Origin: Blastococcus saxobsidens
GTDB taxonomy: Bacteria; Actinomycetota; Actinomycetes; Mycobacteriales; Geodermatophilaceae
DNA: 64,000 nucleotides
Direction: 5' to 3'
NCBI RefSeq assembly: GCF_002938435.1
Contig: NZ_POQT01000016.1
Span: 1 to 64,000 of the forward strand
The notes below the pieces were generated by a model. It did not search any database and had not been told where the DNA came from. It saw only the letters and a program-made list of their open reading frames with translations. Shown here one piece after another: positions 52,803 to 61,950 of this stretch (its first letter is position 1; each line of letters begins with the position of its first letter). The position numbers and the translations under genes are program-made.

Positions 52803-53063
52803 ATGACCCTGGCTGTTCCGCCCGGCGCCTCCGGTCCGACGCCGGAGCGTTCCGACGGCTGCCGGCCCGCGGAGGTCACCGACTCCTCGGTCGACCAGGC
52901 CGTGGACCGGTTGCACGTGGAGTACGCCGGTCGGCTGCGTCCGCAGCTGGTCGTCCGTGTCGTGCGGGACTGCCGCAAGGATCTGGGCGGGTCCCCGGTC
53001 GGGGCGCTGCCCGAGCTGGTCGAGCGGCTGGCCCGCTACCGGCTGGACCGGCACATCGCCTGA
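52803..53063 (+). CDS. Three-helix-bundle dimerisation-type small protein
   Basis: 86 residues. After a Pro/Ser/Gly start: VDQAVDRLHVEYAGRLRPQL and VRVVRDCRKDLGGSPVGALP, a pattern frequent in small actinobacterial three-helix proteins, sometimes found fused to other enzymes. Function unknown. GTGAGGA precedes ATG 52803. The ABC-F gene starts 37 bases after it. Confidence 0.75.
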   Translation: MTLAVPPGASGPTPERSDGCRPAEVTDSSVDQAVDRLHVEYAGRLRPQLVVRVVRDCRKDLGGSPVGALPELVERLARYRLDRHIA

Positions 53064-53100
53064 CCGCGAAAGCGGTTGCCGGGCACGGGAGGATGTCGGC

Positions 53101-54720
53101 GTGGGCTACGTCGACGTCAGTGCGGTCCGGCACACCCTCTCCGACGGGCGGCTGCTGCTGGACGACGTGAACTTCCGCGTCGGGGAGGGCGCCCGCGCCG
53201 CGCTGGTGGGTGAGAACGGCGCCGGGAAGACGACGCTGCTGCGGATCATCGCCGGGGACCTGGTCCCGGAGGCGGGTTCGATCGCACGCACGGGCGGGCT
53301 GGGCGTCATGCGGCAGTTCATCGGCTCCGTGAGGGACGGCACCACCGTCCAGCGGCTCCTCGTCGATCTCTCGCCGCCCGCCGTGCGAGCGGCCTGGGAC
53401 GCGCTCGAGGCCAGCGAGCTGACGCTGATGGAGACCGACGACGAGCGCTCGCAGATGGCCTACGCGGACGCGCTGGCCCAGTGGGGCGACGCCGGTGGGT
53501 ACGACGCCGAGGTCACCTGGGACACCGTCACCGTCGCCGCCCTGGGCGTGCCCTACGACCGCTGCAAGTACCGCGAGCTGAACACGCTGTCCGGGGGCGA
53601 GCAGAAGCGGCTGGCCCTGGAGGCGCTGCTGCGCGGCCCCGACGAGGTGCTGCTGCTCGACGAGCCGGACAACTACCTCGACGTCCCCGGCAAGCGGTGG
53701 CTGGAGGACCGGCTGCTCGAGACGCGGAAGACGGTGCTGTTCGTCAGCCACGACCGGGAGCTGCTGGCCCGGGTCGCCGACCGCGTGGTGACCGTCGAGG
53801 GCGGGACGGCCTGGGTCCACGGCGGTGGCTTCGCCAGCTACCACGACGCGCGGGCTGCGCGGCACGAACGCCTGGCGGAGCTCCGCCGGCGGTGGGACGA
53901 GGAGCACCAGCGGCTGGTGGACCTGGTGCGCACCCTGCAGCAGCAGGCGGCGAACTCGCCGGACATGGCCAACCGCTACCACGCCATGCAGACCCGGCTG
54001 GCCAAGTTCGAGGCGGCCGGGCCGCCGCCGGAGCGCCCGCCGGAGCAGAAGGTGGCGATGCGGCTGCGGGGTGGCCGCACCGGGGTGCGGGCCGTCATGG
54101 CCGAGCAGCTGGAGCTGACCGGTCTGATGCAGCCCTTCGACCTGGAGGTCTGGTACGGCGACCGGGTCGGCGTCCTCGGCGCGAACGGTGCCGGCAAGTC
54201 GCACTTCCTCCGGCTGCTGGCCGGGCAGGACGTGGCGCACACCGGCGGTTGCCGGCTCGGCGCGCGCGTCGTCCCCGGTTTCTTCGCCCAGACGCACGCC
54301 CACCCGGAGTGGCAGGACCGGACCCCGGTCGACCTGCTCTGGCACGGTGAGCCGGACCGGCCGGGTGTGGACCGCGGGCGGGCCATGGCCGCGCTGCGCC
54401 GCTACGGGCTGGCCGAGGCCGGCGACCAGGTGTTCCGGTCCCTCTCCGGTGGGCAGCAGGCCCGCTTCCAGATCCTGCTGCTCGAGTTGTCCGGGGCGAC
54501 GCTGCTGCTGCTCGACGAGCCGACGGACAACCTGGACGTGCTGTCGGCCGAGGCGCTGGAGGAGGCGCTGGCCGCGTTCGACGGCACGGTGCTGGCGGTC
54601 ACCCACGACCGCTGGTTCGCCCGCTCCTTCGACCGCTTCCTCGTCTTCGGGTCCGACGGCCGGGTCTACGAGTCGACCGAGCCGGTGTTCGACGAGACCC
54701 GGGTCGCCCGCGCCCGCTGA
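53101..54720 (+). CDS. ABC-F family ATPase (ribosome-protection/translation factor type)
   Basis: 539 residues, two ABC domains without membrane segments. Domain 1: GENGAGKTTLLR, LSGGEQKRLALEALL, LLLDEPDNYLDVPG. Linker of about 80 charged residues (LRRRWDEEHQRLVDLVRTLQ). Domain 2: GANGAGKSHFLRLL (His in place of Thr after the Walker Lys-Ser), LSGGQQARFQILL, LLLLDEPTDNLDVLS. ABC-F proteins act on the ribosome E-site in translation control or antibiotic resistance. GTG 53101 has GGGAGG 8 bases before. Subfamily (EttA, Msr, etc.) cannot be set by eye. Confidence 0.93.
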   Translation: MGYVDVSAVRHTLSDGRLLLDDVNFRVGEGARAALVGENGAGKTTLLRIIAGDLVPEAGSIARTGGLGVMRQFIGSVRDGTTVQRLLVDLSPPAVRAAWDALEASELTLMETDDERSQMAYADALAQWGDAGGYDAEVTWDTVTVAALGVPYDRCKYRELNTLSGGEQKRLALEALLRGPDEVLLLDEPDNYLDVPGKRWLEDRLLETRKTVLFVSHDRELLARVADRVVTVEGGTAWVHGGGFASYHDARAARHERLAELRRRWDEEHQRLVDLVRTLQQQAANSPDMANRYHAMQTRLAKFEAAGPPPERPPEQKVAMRLRGGRTGVRAVMAEQLELTGLMQPFDLEVWYGDRVGVLGANGAGKSHFLRLLAGQDVAHTGGCRLGARVVPGFFAQTHAHPEWQDRTPVDLLWHGEPDRPGVDRGRAMAALRRYGLAEAGDQVFRSLSGGQQARFQILLLELSGATLLLLDEPTDNLDVLSAEALEEALAAFDGTVLAVTHDRWFARSFDRFLVFGSDGRVYESTEPVFDETRVARAR

Positions 54721-54893
54721 GCCGCGCCACCGGCGGTCAGCCGGAGGCGCGGCCCTCGCCGCGGTAGGTGGGGGACGGGCCGGCGGGGTTCGTCGCCCTC
54801 CGCACGCGGCTGGACCCGACGGGTGCTGGGCAACGACCACCTCGACCGCGTGCGGGGCCGGTCGGGGCGGGATGAGCTCCCCGCCCCGGGGTG

Positions 54894-55787
54894 TCAGAGG
54901 TCGACGTCGGGCTCGCCGGTGCCGCCGATGCGGTCCAGCTCCTCGAGCTCCGCGGGGCCGAGGACCCGGGCCGCCGCCTGCAGGTTCTCCTCCAGATGGG
55001 CGACCGACGACGTCCCGGGGATGAGCAGCAGGTTGGGGGAGCGGGCGAGCAGCCAGGCGAGGGCCACCTGCAGCGGCGTCGTCTCCAGCCGGCGGGCCAC
55101 CGTGTTGAGGGCCGCGGACTGCAGCCGGCTGAAGCCACCGAGCGGGAAGAACGGCGTGTACGCGACGCCGTCGCGGGCGAGCGCGTCGATCAGCGGGTCG
55201 TCGGCGCGGTGCACCAGGTTGTAGTGGTTCTGCACGCAGACGACCGGAGCGATGGCTCGGGCCTCGGCGTACATCTGCGGCGTCACGTTGCTGACGCCCA
55301 GGTGCCGGACCAGCCCTTCCTGCCGCAGCGCCGCCAGCGCCTCGAACGGCTCGGCCAGCGAGCGCTCGACCGGCTCGGCGAACCCGGGCATGCGGAGGTT
55401 CACGACGTCGAGCGACTCGACGCCCAGGTGCTCCAGGTTCTCGTGCACCGCGCGGCGCAGATCGTCCGGGTCGAGCGCCTCCGGCCAGCCGCCGTCCTCG
55501 GTCCGGCGGGCCCCGACCTTGGTGACGACGACCAGGCCCTCGGGATAGGGGTGGAGGGCTTCCCGGATCAGCTCGTTCACGACCGTCGGGCCGTAGTAGT
55601 CGCTGGTGTCGATGTGGTCGACCCCGAGCTCGACGGCGCGCCGCAGCACGGCGATCGCGGCGTCCCGGTCGGCGGGCGGGCCCATGACGTGGGGGCCGGC
55701 GAGCTGCATGGCGCCGTAACCGAGCCGGTGCACCTCCCGGTCGCCGAGGCGGTAGCTGCCGGACTTCTCCGCGGTGGTGGTCGTCAT
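54894..55787 (-). CDS. Aldo/keto reductase
   Basis: 297 residues, TIM-barrel AKR: LGYGAMQLAG, catalytic Asp/Tyr in HIDTSDYYGP, Lys in VVTKVGARR, and cofactor block LIPGTSSVAHLEENLQAA. The catalytic His normally in xxLHR/H is Asn (VVNLRMPG), as in some AKR subgroups. NADPH-dependent reduction of an unknown carbonyl. Separate from the alcohol dehydrogenase upstream by 73 bases on the same strand. Confidence 0.9.
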   Translation of the reverse strand: MTTTTAEKSGSYRLGDREVHRLGYGAMQLAGPHVMGPPADRDAAIAVLRRAVELGVDHIDTSDYYGPTVVNELIREALHPYPEGLVVVTKVGARRTEDGGWPEALDPDDLRRAVHENLEHLGVESLDVVNLRMPGFAEPVERSLAEPFEALAALRQEGLVRHLGVSNVTPQMYAEARAIAPVVCVQNHYNLVHRADDPLIDALARDGVAYTPFFPLGGFSRLQSAALNTVARRLETTPLQVALAWLLARSPNLLLIPGTSSVAHLEENLQAAARVLGPAELEELDRIGGTGEPDVDL

Positions 55788-55860
55788 GGTGGCCCCGTAC
55801 CCGTCGGCGGGTGGGCATGTGCGGCGGGGCCGGCGGATTCCACCGGCCCCGCCGGCACGG

Positions 55861-57042
55861 TCAGGGCTGCAGGAGGACCTTGACGGTGCCTTCCTTCTTC
55901 TCGCGGAAGTTGGCGTAGGCCTCGGGCGCCTGCTCCAGCGGCACCCGGTGGGTGGCGAACTCGTCGACGCCCAGCGGGTCCCCGTCGATCAGCAGCGGGA
56001 GGATGTCGGGCACCCAGCGCCAGACGTTGGCCTGCCCCATGCGCAGCTGGATCTGCTTGTCGAACATGCGCATCAGCGGCATCGGGTCGGTCGCGCCCCC
56101 GTAGACGCCGGACAGCGAGATGGTGCCGCCGCGGCGGACCGCCTCGATGGCCGTGTTCAGCGCGGCGAGCCGGTCGACGCCGGCGACCTGCATGACCTTC
56201 TCCATGATCGCGTCGGGGACGATCGCCGTCGCCTTCTGCAGTGCGGAGGCCACCGGCGAGCCGTGCGCCTCCATGCCGACGGCGTCGATGACCGAGTCCG
56301 GTCCGCGTCCGTCGGTGAGGTCGCGCACGCGGGCGACGACCTCGGCCTGGTCGGTGGAGTCGATGACCGTGATGCCGTTGCGCCGCGCGCGGGCCAACCG
56401 CTCGGGGACGACGTCGGAGGCGATGACCTGGCCGGCGCCGAGGTGCTTGGCGATGCGGGTGCACATGTCGCCGATCGGGCCGAGCCCCAGCACCAGCACG
56501 GTGCCGCCGTCGGGGATGCCGGCGTACTGGACCGCCTGCCACGCGGTGGGCAGGACGTCGGAGAGGTAGACGAACCGGTCGTCGAGCGGGGCGTCGGGCA
56601 CCTTGATCGGCAACGTGTTGCCGAACGGGACCCGCAGGTACTCCGCCTGGCCGCCGGGGACCTGGCCGTAGAGCTTCGTGTAGCCGAAGAGGGAGGCGCC
56701 GAAGCCCTGCTCGCGGTTCTGCGTCGTCTCGCACTGCGACTGGAGCCCCTGCGAGCACATCCAGCAGGTGTTGCAGGAGATGTTGAACGGCACGACGACG
56801 CGGTCGCCGGCCTTCACCGCAGTCACGTCCCGGCCGACCTCGCGGACGATCCCCATGGGCTCGTGCCCCATCACGTCACCCACCGACATGAACGGCGCCA
56901 TGACCTCGATCAGGTGCAGGTCGGAGCCGCAGACACCGGTGGAGGTGATCTCGACGATGACGTCCGTGGGGTCCTGGATCACCGGGTCCGGCACCGTGTC
57001 CACCCGGACGTCTGCCCGGCCGTGCCAAGTCACTGCGCGCAT
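55861..57042 (-). CDS. Zinc-dependent alcohol dehydrogenase (formaldehyde-dehydrogenase-like MDR)
   Basis: 393 residues, medium-chain dehydrogenase: catalytic zinc ligands Cys in TGVCGSDLH and His in MGHEPMG; structural zinc CNTCWMCSQGLQSQC; Rossmann VLVLGLGPIGDMCTR. Sequence order resembles glutathione-independent formaldehyde dehydrogenase/FdhA-like threonine-type enzymes with an insertion (QNREQGFGASLFGYTKLYGQ). Oxidises an alcohol or aldehyde adduct with NAD. ATG 57042. Upstream 270 bases are shared with the divergent M23 gene. Confidence 0.9.
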   Translation of the reverse strand: MRAVTWHGRADVRVDTVPDPVIQDPTDVIVEITSTGVCGSDLHLIEVMAPFMSVGDVMGHEPMGIVREVGRDVTAVKAGDRVVVPFNISCNTCWMCSQGLQSQCETTQNREQGFGASLFGYTKLYGQVPGGQAEYLRVPFGNTLPIKVPDAPLDDRFVYLSDVLPTAWQAVQYAGIPDGGTVLVLGLGPIGDMCTRIAKHLGAGQVIASDVVPERLARARRNGITVIDSTDQAEVVARVRDLTDGRGPDSVIDAVGMEAHGSPVASALQKATAIVPDAIMEKVMQVAGVDRLAALNTAIEAVRRGGTISLSGVYGGATDPMPLMRMFDKQIQLRMGQANVWRWVPDILPLLIDGDPLGVDEFATHRVPLEQAPEAYANFREKKEGTVKVLLQP

Positions 57043-57231
57043 GCGAAATCTCCCTCGATCGGACCGCGGAAAAGGGCCTCAGGACCCTTCGTGACCCGGA
57101 TCGCGCGACTCTCAACCATCCACGGCGCGTCAGTCACGCTCTGTTCGAGTTCGTTCACGCTCTGGCTACTTGAAGCTGCCGATCTACGTGACCCGGTTCA
57201 CAGAACCACAGGTTCGTAACCCGTTCCGGAG

Positions 57232-57248
57232 ATCACGAAACCATCACG
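57232..57248 (+). promoter_or_regulatory. ATCACG direct repeat, 11-bp spacing (MtrA-like box candidate)
   Basis: ATCACG at 57232-57237 and 57243-57248, about 70 bases before the M23 start at 57319. Same spacing and near-identical word as the GTCACG pair upstream of the paralogous M23 gene at 8549. Confidence 0.4.
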
Positions 57249-57318
57249 CCGTGTTTACATGGGCCCCGCTCCTCTCCCCGGGAGTCCTGTGCAATGTCCG
57301 CCGACGGAAGTCAGGTGC

Positions 57319-59262
57319 ATGAGTTCGCTCCACCACGACCGCCTCCTCGCAGAGGGCGCGGCGCCGGTCGATCAGGCCACCACGGCGCTCGCCCCTTCTC
57401 GCTCGACGAGCACCTCGTCCAGCGGGAACCGCGGGGAGAAGGCCGAGTCCACGGTCCCGCCGCAGCGCCAGGGGAAGGCGCAGCAGGGTGGGGCCGGCAG
57501 GGCCACCGACTCGACCACTCCCACCACGGCGACCCGGGGCGCCCGGGCGGCCAAGACCGCTGCGCGCGCCACGGGCGGCACGTCCGCCGCCGGTGCGGCA
57601 GGAACCCTCGCCGCCAAGGCGAAGGCGGCTCGGACGGTGACGGCCAAGGCGGCGAACTCCAAGGCCGTGACCGTCACCGCCGCCACGGCGAAGGCCGCCT
57701 CGGCCAAGGCGGCGACGGCCACTGCCGCCGCGACCCGCAAGGCCGCGACCGCGGCTCGTGCGGCTGGGGCGGCCAAGCGCGCTGCCGCGAGGAGCGCCGC
57801 TGCCGAGCCGGTCGCCGGCGAGGTGACCGCGGTGAAGGCCGCCGTCGCCAAGGCCGCGGCTGCCGAGATGCCCGCTGCCACGGCGGCGACCGCGAAGGCG
57901 GCCGTGAAGCCGGCGGCCGCCAAGGCGGCCGCTGCCAAGGCCGCGGCTGTCAAGCCCACCGCAGCCCAGGCGACCGCTGTCAAGCCCGCGACCGACGAGC
58001 CCGCGGCCGTTGCGAAGCCCGCGGCCGTTGCGAAGCCCGCGGCCGCCAAGGCGACCGCTACCAGGTCCGCGGCCGTTGCGAAGCCCGCGGCTGCCGAGCC
58101 CGCTACCAAGTCCGCAGCCGTTGCGAAGCCCGGGGCCGCCAAGGCGGCACGGGCCACGGCGGCGACCGCCACCCCGGCGTCCGACCGGCCCGCCGGCCGT
58201 TCCCGGAGCGGTGGCCGGCACCGCGCCGAGACGCCGCGCTCGGCGCGGATCACCGCAGCGCGGACGGTCGTGGCCCAGGCCGCGACGAAGGCCCCGGCGG
58301 CCCGCCGCCCGACGCCGTACAAGCGCGCCGTCGCACCGGCCGCGCTGGCCGACCTCGCCGCGCTCGTCGAGCAGCCCGTGCCCGCGCCGGCCGAGCCCGT
58401 CGTCGTCGTCAAGGAGGAGGTCCGGTCCGCGCCGGCCACCCCGGTGGTCGTCGAGGCGCCGCCGGCGACCGAGCCGTCCGCGCCCGCCGCCGACCCGACC
58501 CGTGTCGTGGCGGCATTCGCCCGCGGGCGCCGGGGACTGCTGACCCGGCGCGCGGCGATCGCACGCCGTCGGCCCGCCCTCTACCTGGCCGCCGCGCTCC
58601 TGGGTGCCATGAGCATCAGCGGTGCCTCCACGGGAACGCCCACCGCGGTCGCGACCACCACCGTGAGCCACTCGGTCAGCGTCGCCGAGCAGCTGGGGCT
58701 GCAGGCCGAGGCGCCGTCGCGCGAGATCATCGACGCCGACGCCACCGACCGGCTCAGCGAGCTGGTGGCCAGCCGCACCGAGCGCGACGCGGAGCGGATC
58801 GCCGCCGCGGACGCCCAGGCCGAGGCGGACCGCGTCGCCACCGAGGCGGCGGCCGAGGCAGCCCGGCCCAAGGTCGTGCACCCGGTGGACGGTGCACGGC
58901 TCACGAGCGGGTTCGGTGCCCGCTGGGGAACGTTGCACGCCGGGATCGACCTGGCCGCGCCGATGCGCACCCCGGAGCGCGCGGTCATGGACGGCGTCGT
59001 GCTCGAGGCCGGGCCCGCCAGCGGCTTCGGCCTCGCGGTCTACATCCAGCACGACAACGGCGACGTCACCGTCTACGGCCACATGGACGAGGTCCTGGTC
59101 GAGGCCGGCCAGATCGTCCGCGCCGGCGACAGCATCGCCCTGCTGGGCAACCGTGGGCAGTCCACCGGCCCGCACCTGCACTTCGAGGTGCACGTCGGCG
59201 GCCTCAACGGGCAGAAGGTCGACCCGCTGCCCTATCTCCGGGAGCGCGGCGTCCACGTCTGA
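57319..59262 (+). CDS. M23 peptidase with long Lys/Ala/Pro-rich (histone-H1-like) N-terminal region
   Basis: 647 residues. Residues about 50-300 are Ala/Lys/Thr/Pro repeats (AAKAAAAKAAAVKP, VAKPAAVAKPAAAKA) like a histone H1 or HU tail; 300-410 a basic, Pro-rich linker; a membrane helix near 420-440 (LYLAAALLGAMSISGAS) after RRAAIARRRP; a coiled-coil Ala/Glu region (about 480-520); then an M23 domain with HAGID and HLHFEVH. By the positive-inside rule the KA-rich part is cytosolic and the peptidase outside. The catalytic domain is paralogous to 8549-9331. ATG 57319 shares CAGGTGCATG with that gene; an ATG at 57259 is also open. Ends before a strong terminator. Confidence 0.88.
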   Translation: MSSLHHDRLLAEGAAPVDQATTALAPSRSTSTSSSGNRGEKAESTVPPQRQGKAQQGGAGRATDSTTPTTATRGARAAKTAARATGGTSAAGAAGTLAAKAKAARTVTAKAANSKAVTVTAATAKAASAKAATATAAATRKAATAARAAGAAKRAAARSAAAEPVAGEVTAVKAAVAKAAAAEMPAATAATAKAAVKPAAAKAAAAKAAAVKPTAAQATAVKPATDEPAAVAKPAAVAKPAAAKATATRSAAVAKPAAAEPATKSAAVAKPGAAKAARATAATATPASDRPAGRSRSGGRHRAETPRSARITAARTVVAQAATKAPAARRPTPYKRAVAPAALADLAALVEQPVPAPAEPVVVVKEEVRSAPATPVVVEAPPATEPSAPAADPTRVVAAFARGRRGLLTRRAAIARRRPALYLAAALLGAMSISGASTGTPTAVATTTVSHSVSVAEQLGLQAEAPSREIIDADATDRLSELVASRTERDAERIAAADAQAEADRVATEAAAEAARPKVVHPVDGARLTSGFGARWGTLHAGIDLAAPMRTPERAVMDGVVLEAGPASGFGLAVYIQHDNGDVTVYGHMDEVLVEAGQIVRAGDSIALLGNRGQSTGPHLHFEVHVGGLNGQKVDPLPYLRERGVHV

Positions 59263-59282
59263 CCGCCCCCGCACGACCGACG

Positions 59283-59319
59283 CGATGCCCCCTGCCGGCT
59301 GTTCCGGAAGGGGGCATCG
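59283..59319. terminator. Hairpin terminator after M23 gene
   Basis: CGATGCCCCC at 59283-59292 pairs perfectly with GGGGGCATCG at 59310-59319; the stem can extend inward with CCGG/CCGG. Confidence 0.85.
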
Positions 59320-59368
59320 TGCACAGGGGACACTGGAGCGTCGTCCGACACGGGTCGAGGAGAAGTCG

Positions 59369-60286
59369 ATGGGGCACGGCCACGCGCACGGGCCGGCAAC
59401 GGCCGCGGGGCCGCAGCGCCGCAGGCTCGCCGTCGTCCTCGTGCTCACGGTCGGCGTGCTGGTCGCCGAGGTCGTCGGCGCCGTCGTCTCCGGATCGCTG
59501 GCCCTGCTGGCCGACGCCGGCCACATGGCCACCGACGCCGCGGGCATCGCCCTCGCGCTGGGAGCGGTCACGCTCGCGCAGCGGCCGGCCGCGGGACGCC
59601 GCACCTTCGGCTGGCAGCGCGCCGAGATCCTGGCCGCCGTGGCCAACGGACTGCTCCTGCTGGGGGTGGCCGGCTTCGTGCTCGTGCAGGCCGTCCGTCG
59701 GATCGGGGACCCGCCCGAGGTCGACTCGGGTCCGATGCTGGCCATCGCGGCGGTCGGCCTGGTGGTCAACCTGGCCGGGCTCCTGGTGCTGCGCCGGGGG
59801 CAGGGCCAGTCGCTCGCGGTGCGGGGCGCCTACCTGGAGGTGCTCGCCGACGCCCTCGGGTCGGTGGCGGTGATCGTGGCCGCCGTCGTCATCGCGACGA
59901 CCGGGTGGACGCCGGCGGACACCGTCGCGTCGCTGGCCATCGGGGCCCTGGTGCTGCCGCGCGCCTGGCACCTGCTGCGCGAGGCGTTGGACGTGCTGCT
60001 GGAGGCGGCGCCCCGGGGCGTGGACATGGACCGTGTGCGGGCGCACATCCTCGGGGTCGAGGGCGTGCAGGGGGTGCACGACCTGCACGCCTGGACCATC
60101 ACCTCCGGGCTCCCGGTGCTGTCAGCGCACGTGGTCGTGTCGGACGAGGCGCTGGCCGCCGGCCACGGCGGACGGGTGCTCGACGCCCTGTGCTCGTGTC
60201 TGGGGGACCACTTCGACGTCGAGCACTGCACGTTCCAGATCGAGGCCGCGTCGCACGCGGGGCACGAGGCGCCCGTCCACGACTGA
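59369..60286 (+). CDS. CDF-family cation efflux protein (CzcD/ZitB-like)
   Basis: 305 residues: His-rich start MGHGHAHG, six membrane helices with the transport-site motifs LLADAGHMATDAA (helix 2) and LADALGSVAVI (helix 5), and a C-terminal cytosolic domain (GVQGVHDLHAWTITSG). Exports Zn2+/Co2+/Cd2+ against protons. CGAGGAG precedes ATG 59369. Stands before ctaG on the same strand with a 103-base gap. Confidence 0.93.
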   Translation: MGHGHAHGPATAAGPQRRRLAVVLVLTVGVLVAEVVGAVVSGSLALLADAGHMATDAAGIALALGAVTLAQRPAAGRRTFGWQRAEILAAVANGLLLLGVAGFVLVQAVRRIGDPPEVDSGPMLAIAAVGLVVNLAGLLVLRRGQGQSLAVRGAYLEVLADALGSVAVIVAAVVIATTGWTPADTVASLAIGALVLPRAWHLLREALDVLLEAAPRGVDMDRVRAHILGVEGVQGVHDLHAWTITSGLPVLSAHVVVSDEALAAGHGGRVLDALCSCLGDHFDVEHCTFQIEAASHAGHEAPVHD

Positions 60287-60389
60287 ACGAGGCCCCCTGC
60301 TCGGCGTGGGTCCCGGAAGGGTGGCCGCTCCAGCCGGCCGCCGCGGTGGGACAGTGGGAGGGCGGACCGGCCGGTAGGAGGAGATCGCG

Positions 60390-61346
60390 GTGGAGCACGG
60401 GCACCACTCGGGCATGTGGGTCCCCGAGGTCCCGCCGACGGCGGGCCGGCTGTTCCTGCCGCACCTCGACGGCTGGTCGGTCCTCGCCGTCCTCAGCCTG
60501 GTCGGGATCGCCGTGTACGTGGCCGCAGTGGTGCGGCTGCGTCGCTCCGGGGTGTCCTGGCCGTGGTGGCGGACCCTGGCCTGGATCACCGGGTGTGCGT
60601 CGCTGTTCGCGGTCACCGGCACCTGGTTCAACGGCTACAGCATGGTGATCTTCAGCATCCACATGACCCAGCACATGGTGCTGTCGCTGATCACGCCGCT
60701 GCTGCTGCTCCTCGCCGCGCCCATCACCCTCGCGCTGCGCACCCTGCCGCGCGGTCAGGGCGCCGCCGGCACACCGCGCGCGCTGCTCCTGGACCTGCTG
60801 CACAGCCGGTTCGCCCGGTTCGTCGCGCACCCGCTGTTCAGCGTGCCGCTGTTCATCGCGAGCCTCTACGGCGTCTACTTCACGCCGCTGTTCGACGCGC
60901 TCATGGCCAACCCGGTCGGGCACCAGGTCATGCTCGCCCACTTCGTCGTCACCGGGCTGCTGTTCTTCGGCCCGATCGTGGCCCAGGACCCGTGGCCGCG
61001 GACGATGAGCCACCCGGGGCGGATGATCGAGCTGTTCCTGCCGGTGCCGTTCCACGCGTTCTTCGGCGTGGCGATCATGATGTCCGGCTCGCTCGTCGTC
61101 GACAGCTTCGCCGAGCCGCCGGCCGGGTGGGGCGTGGACCCGCTCCGCGACCAGGGCGTGGCCGGCGGCATCGTCTGGGCTTTCGGCGAACTGCCCACCG
61201 TGCTCGTGCTCGCGGTCGTCTTCTTCTCCTGGGCCCGCTCGGACGACCGGCACGCCCGGCGGCTGGACCGGGCCGAGGACCGCTCCGGGGACGCCGAGCT
61301 CGACGCCTACAACGCCCGGCTGAGGCAGCTGGCCGAGCGGGGCTGA
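60390..61346 (+). CDS. ctaG: CtaG-type cytochrome c oxidase assembly membrane protein
   Basis: 318 residues with seven to eight membrane helices and the family's His motifs: SIHMTQHMVLSLITP, PVGHQVMLAHFVVTG, PFHAFFGVAIMMSGS. CtaG_Caa3 proteins help insert copper or assemble the caa3-type oxidase; ctaD follows at 62875 and SCO1 is at the other end of the window. N-terminal MEHGHHSG could bind metal. GTG 60390 follows GTAGGAGGAG. Confidence 0.92.
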   Translation: MEHGHHSGMWVPEVPPTAGRLFLPHLDGWSVLAVLSLVGIAVYVAAVVRLRRSGVSWPWWRTLAWITGCASLFAVTGTWFNGYSMVIFSIHMTQHMVLSLITPLLLLLAAPITLALRTLPRGQGAAGTPRALLLDLLHSRFARFVAHPLFSVPLFIASLYGVYFTPLFDALMANPVGHQVMLAHFVVTGLLFFGPIVAQDPWPRTMSHPGRMIELFLPVPFHAFFGVAIMMSGSLVVDSFAEPPAGWGVDPLRDQGVAGGIVWAFGELPTVLVLAVVFFSWARSDDRHARRLDRAEDRSGDAELDAYNARLRQLAERG

Positions 61347-61440
61347 GCTGAGCCCGGCCCGGGGCGCGAGCGGCCCGCGCCCCCGGAGGGGCCGGGTCGT
61401 CGGCCGATCCAGGAACGTGGTGGCCTGCCACCATGTCGTC

Positions 61441-61950
61441 GTGCCTGTTTCGATGGTGTTCACCTCCGACACGCACGTACCGAAGCGGGCGCGTGACCTG
61501 CCTCATGCGTTGTGGGCCGAGATCGAGGCCGCGGACGTCGTCGTCCACGCCGGGGACTGGGTGGACGTCGCGCTGCTGGACGAGTACGAGCGGCGGTCGC
61601 GGCGGCTCGAGGCGGTGTACGGCAACAACGACCACGGACCGTTGCGGGAGCGGCTGCCCGAGGTGGCCCGGTTCGAGGTGGCGGGGTTGCGGTTCGCCGT
61701 CGTGCACGAGACGGGCGACGCCAAGGGGCGCGAGGCGCGGTGCGCCGCCCGCTTCCCCGATGTCGACGTGCTGGTGTTCGGGCACAGCCACATCCCCTGG
61801 GACACGACCGCGGCCTCCGGTCTGCGGCTGCTGAACCCCGGTTCACCGACGGACCGGCGTCGTCAGCCGCACGGCACCTACGTCACCGCCGTGGCCGACG
61901 ACGGCCGGCTGCGCGACGTGACGTTCCACGCCGTCCCGCCGCGGCGGTGA
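61441..61950 (+). CDS. YfcE/MJ0936-type metallophosphoesterase
   Basis: 169 residues. Calcineurin-like phosphoesterase motifs in order: SDTHVP, HAGDWVD, YGNNDH, VVHETGD and FGHSHIPWD, then LLNPGSPTDRR. Small members cut cyclic nucleotides or other phosphodiesters with Mn2+. Start at GTG 61441 is inferred from the family; GTG 61417 and ATG 61453 are alternatives without clear ribosome sites. Its stop overlaps the next start by 4 bases. Confidence 0.88.
   Translation: MPVSMVFTSDTHVPKRARDLPHALWAEIEAADVVVHAGDWVDVALLDEYERRSRRLEAVYGNNDHGPLRERLPEVARFEVAGLRFAVVHETGDAKGREARCAARFPDVDVLVFGHSHIPWDTTAASGLRLLNPGSPTDRRRQPHGTYVTAVADDGRLRDVTFHAVPPRR

Noticed and set aside
54721-54893. Small ORFs between the ABC-F and aldo/keto reductase genes
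   Set aside because: No supported start or family; a short convergent spacer.
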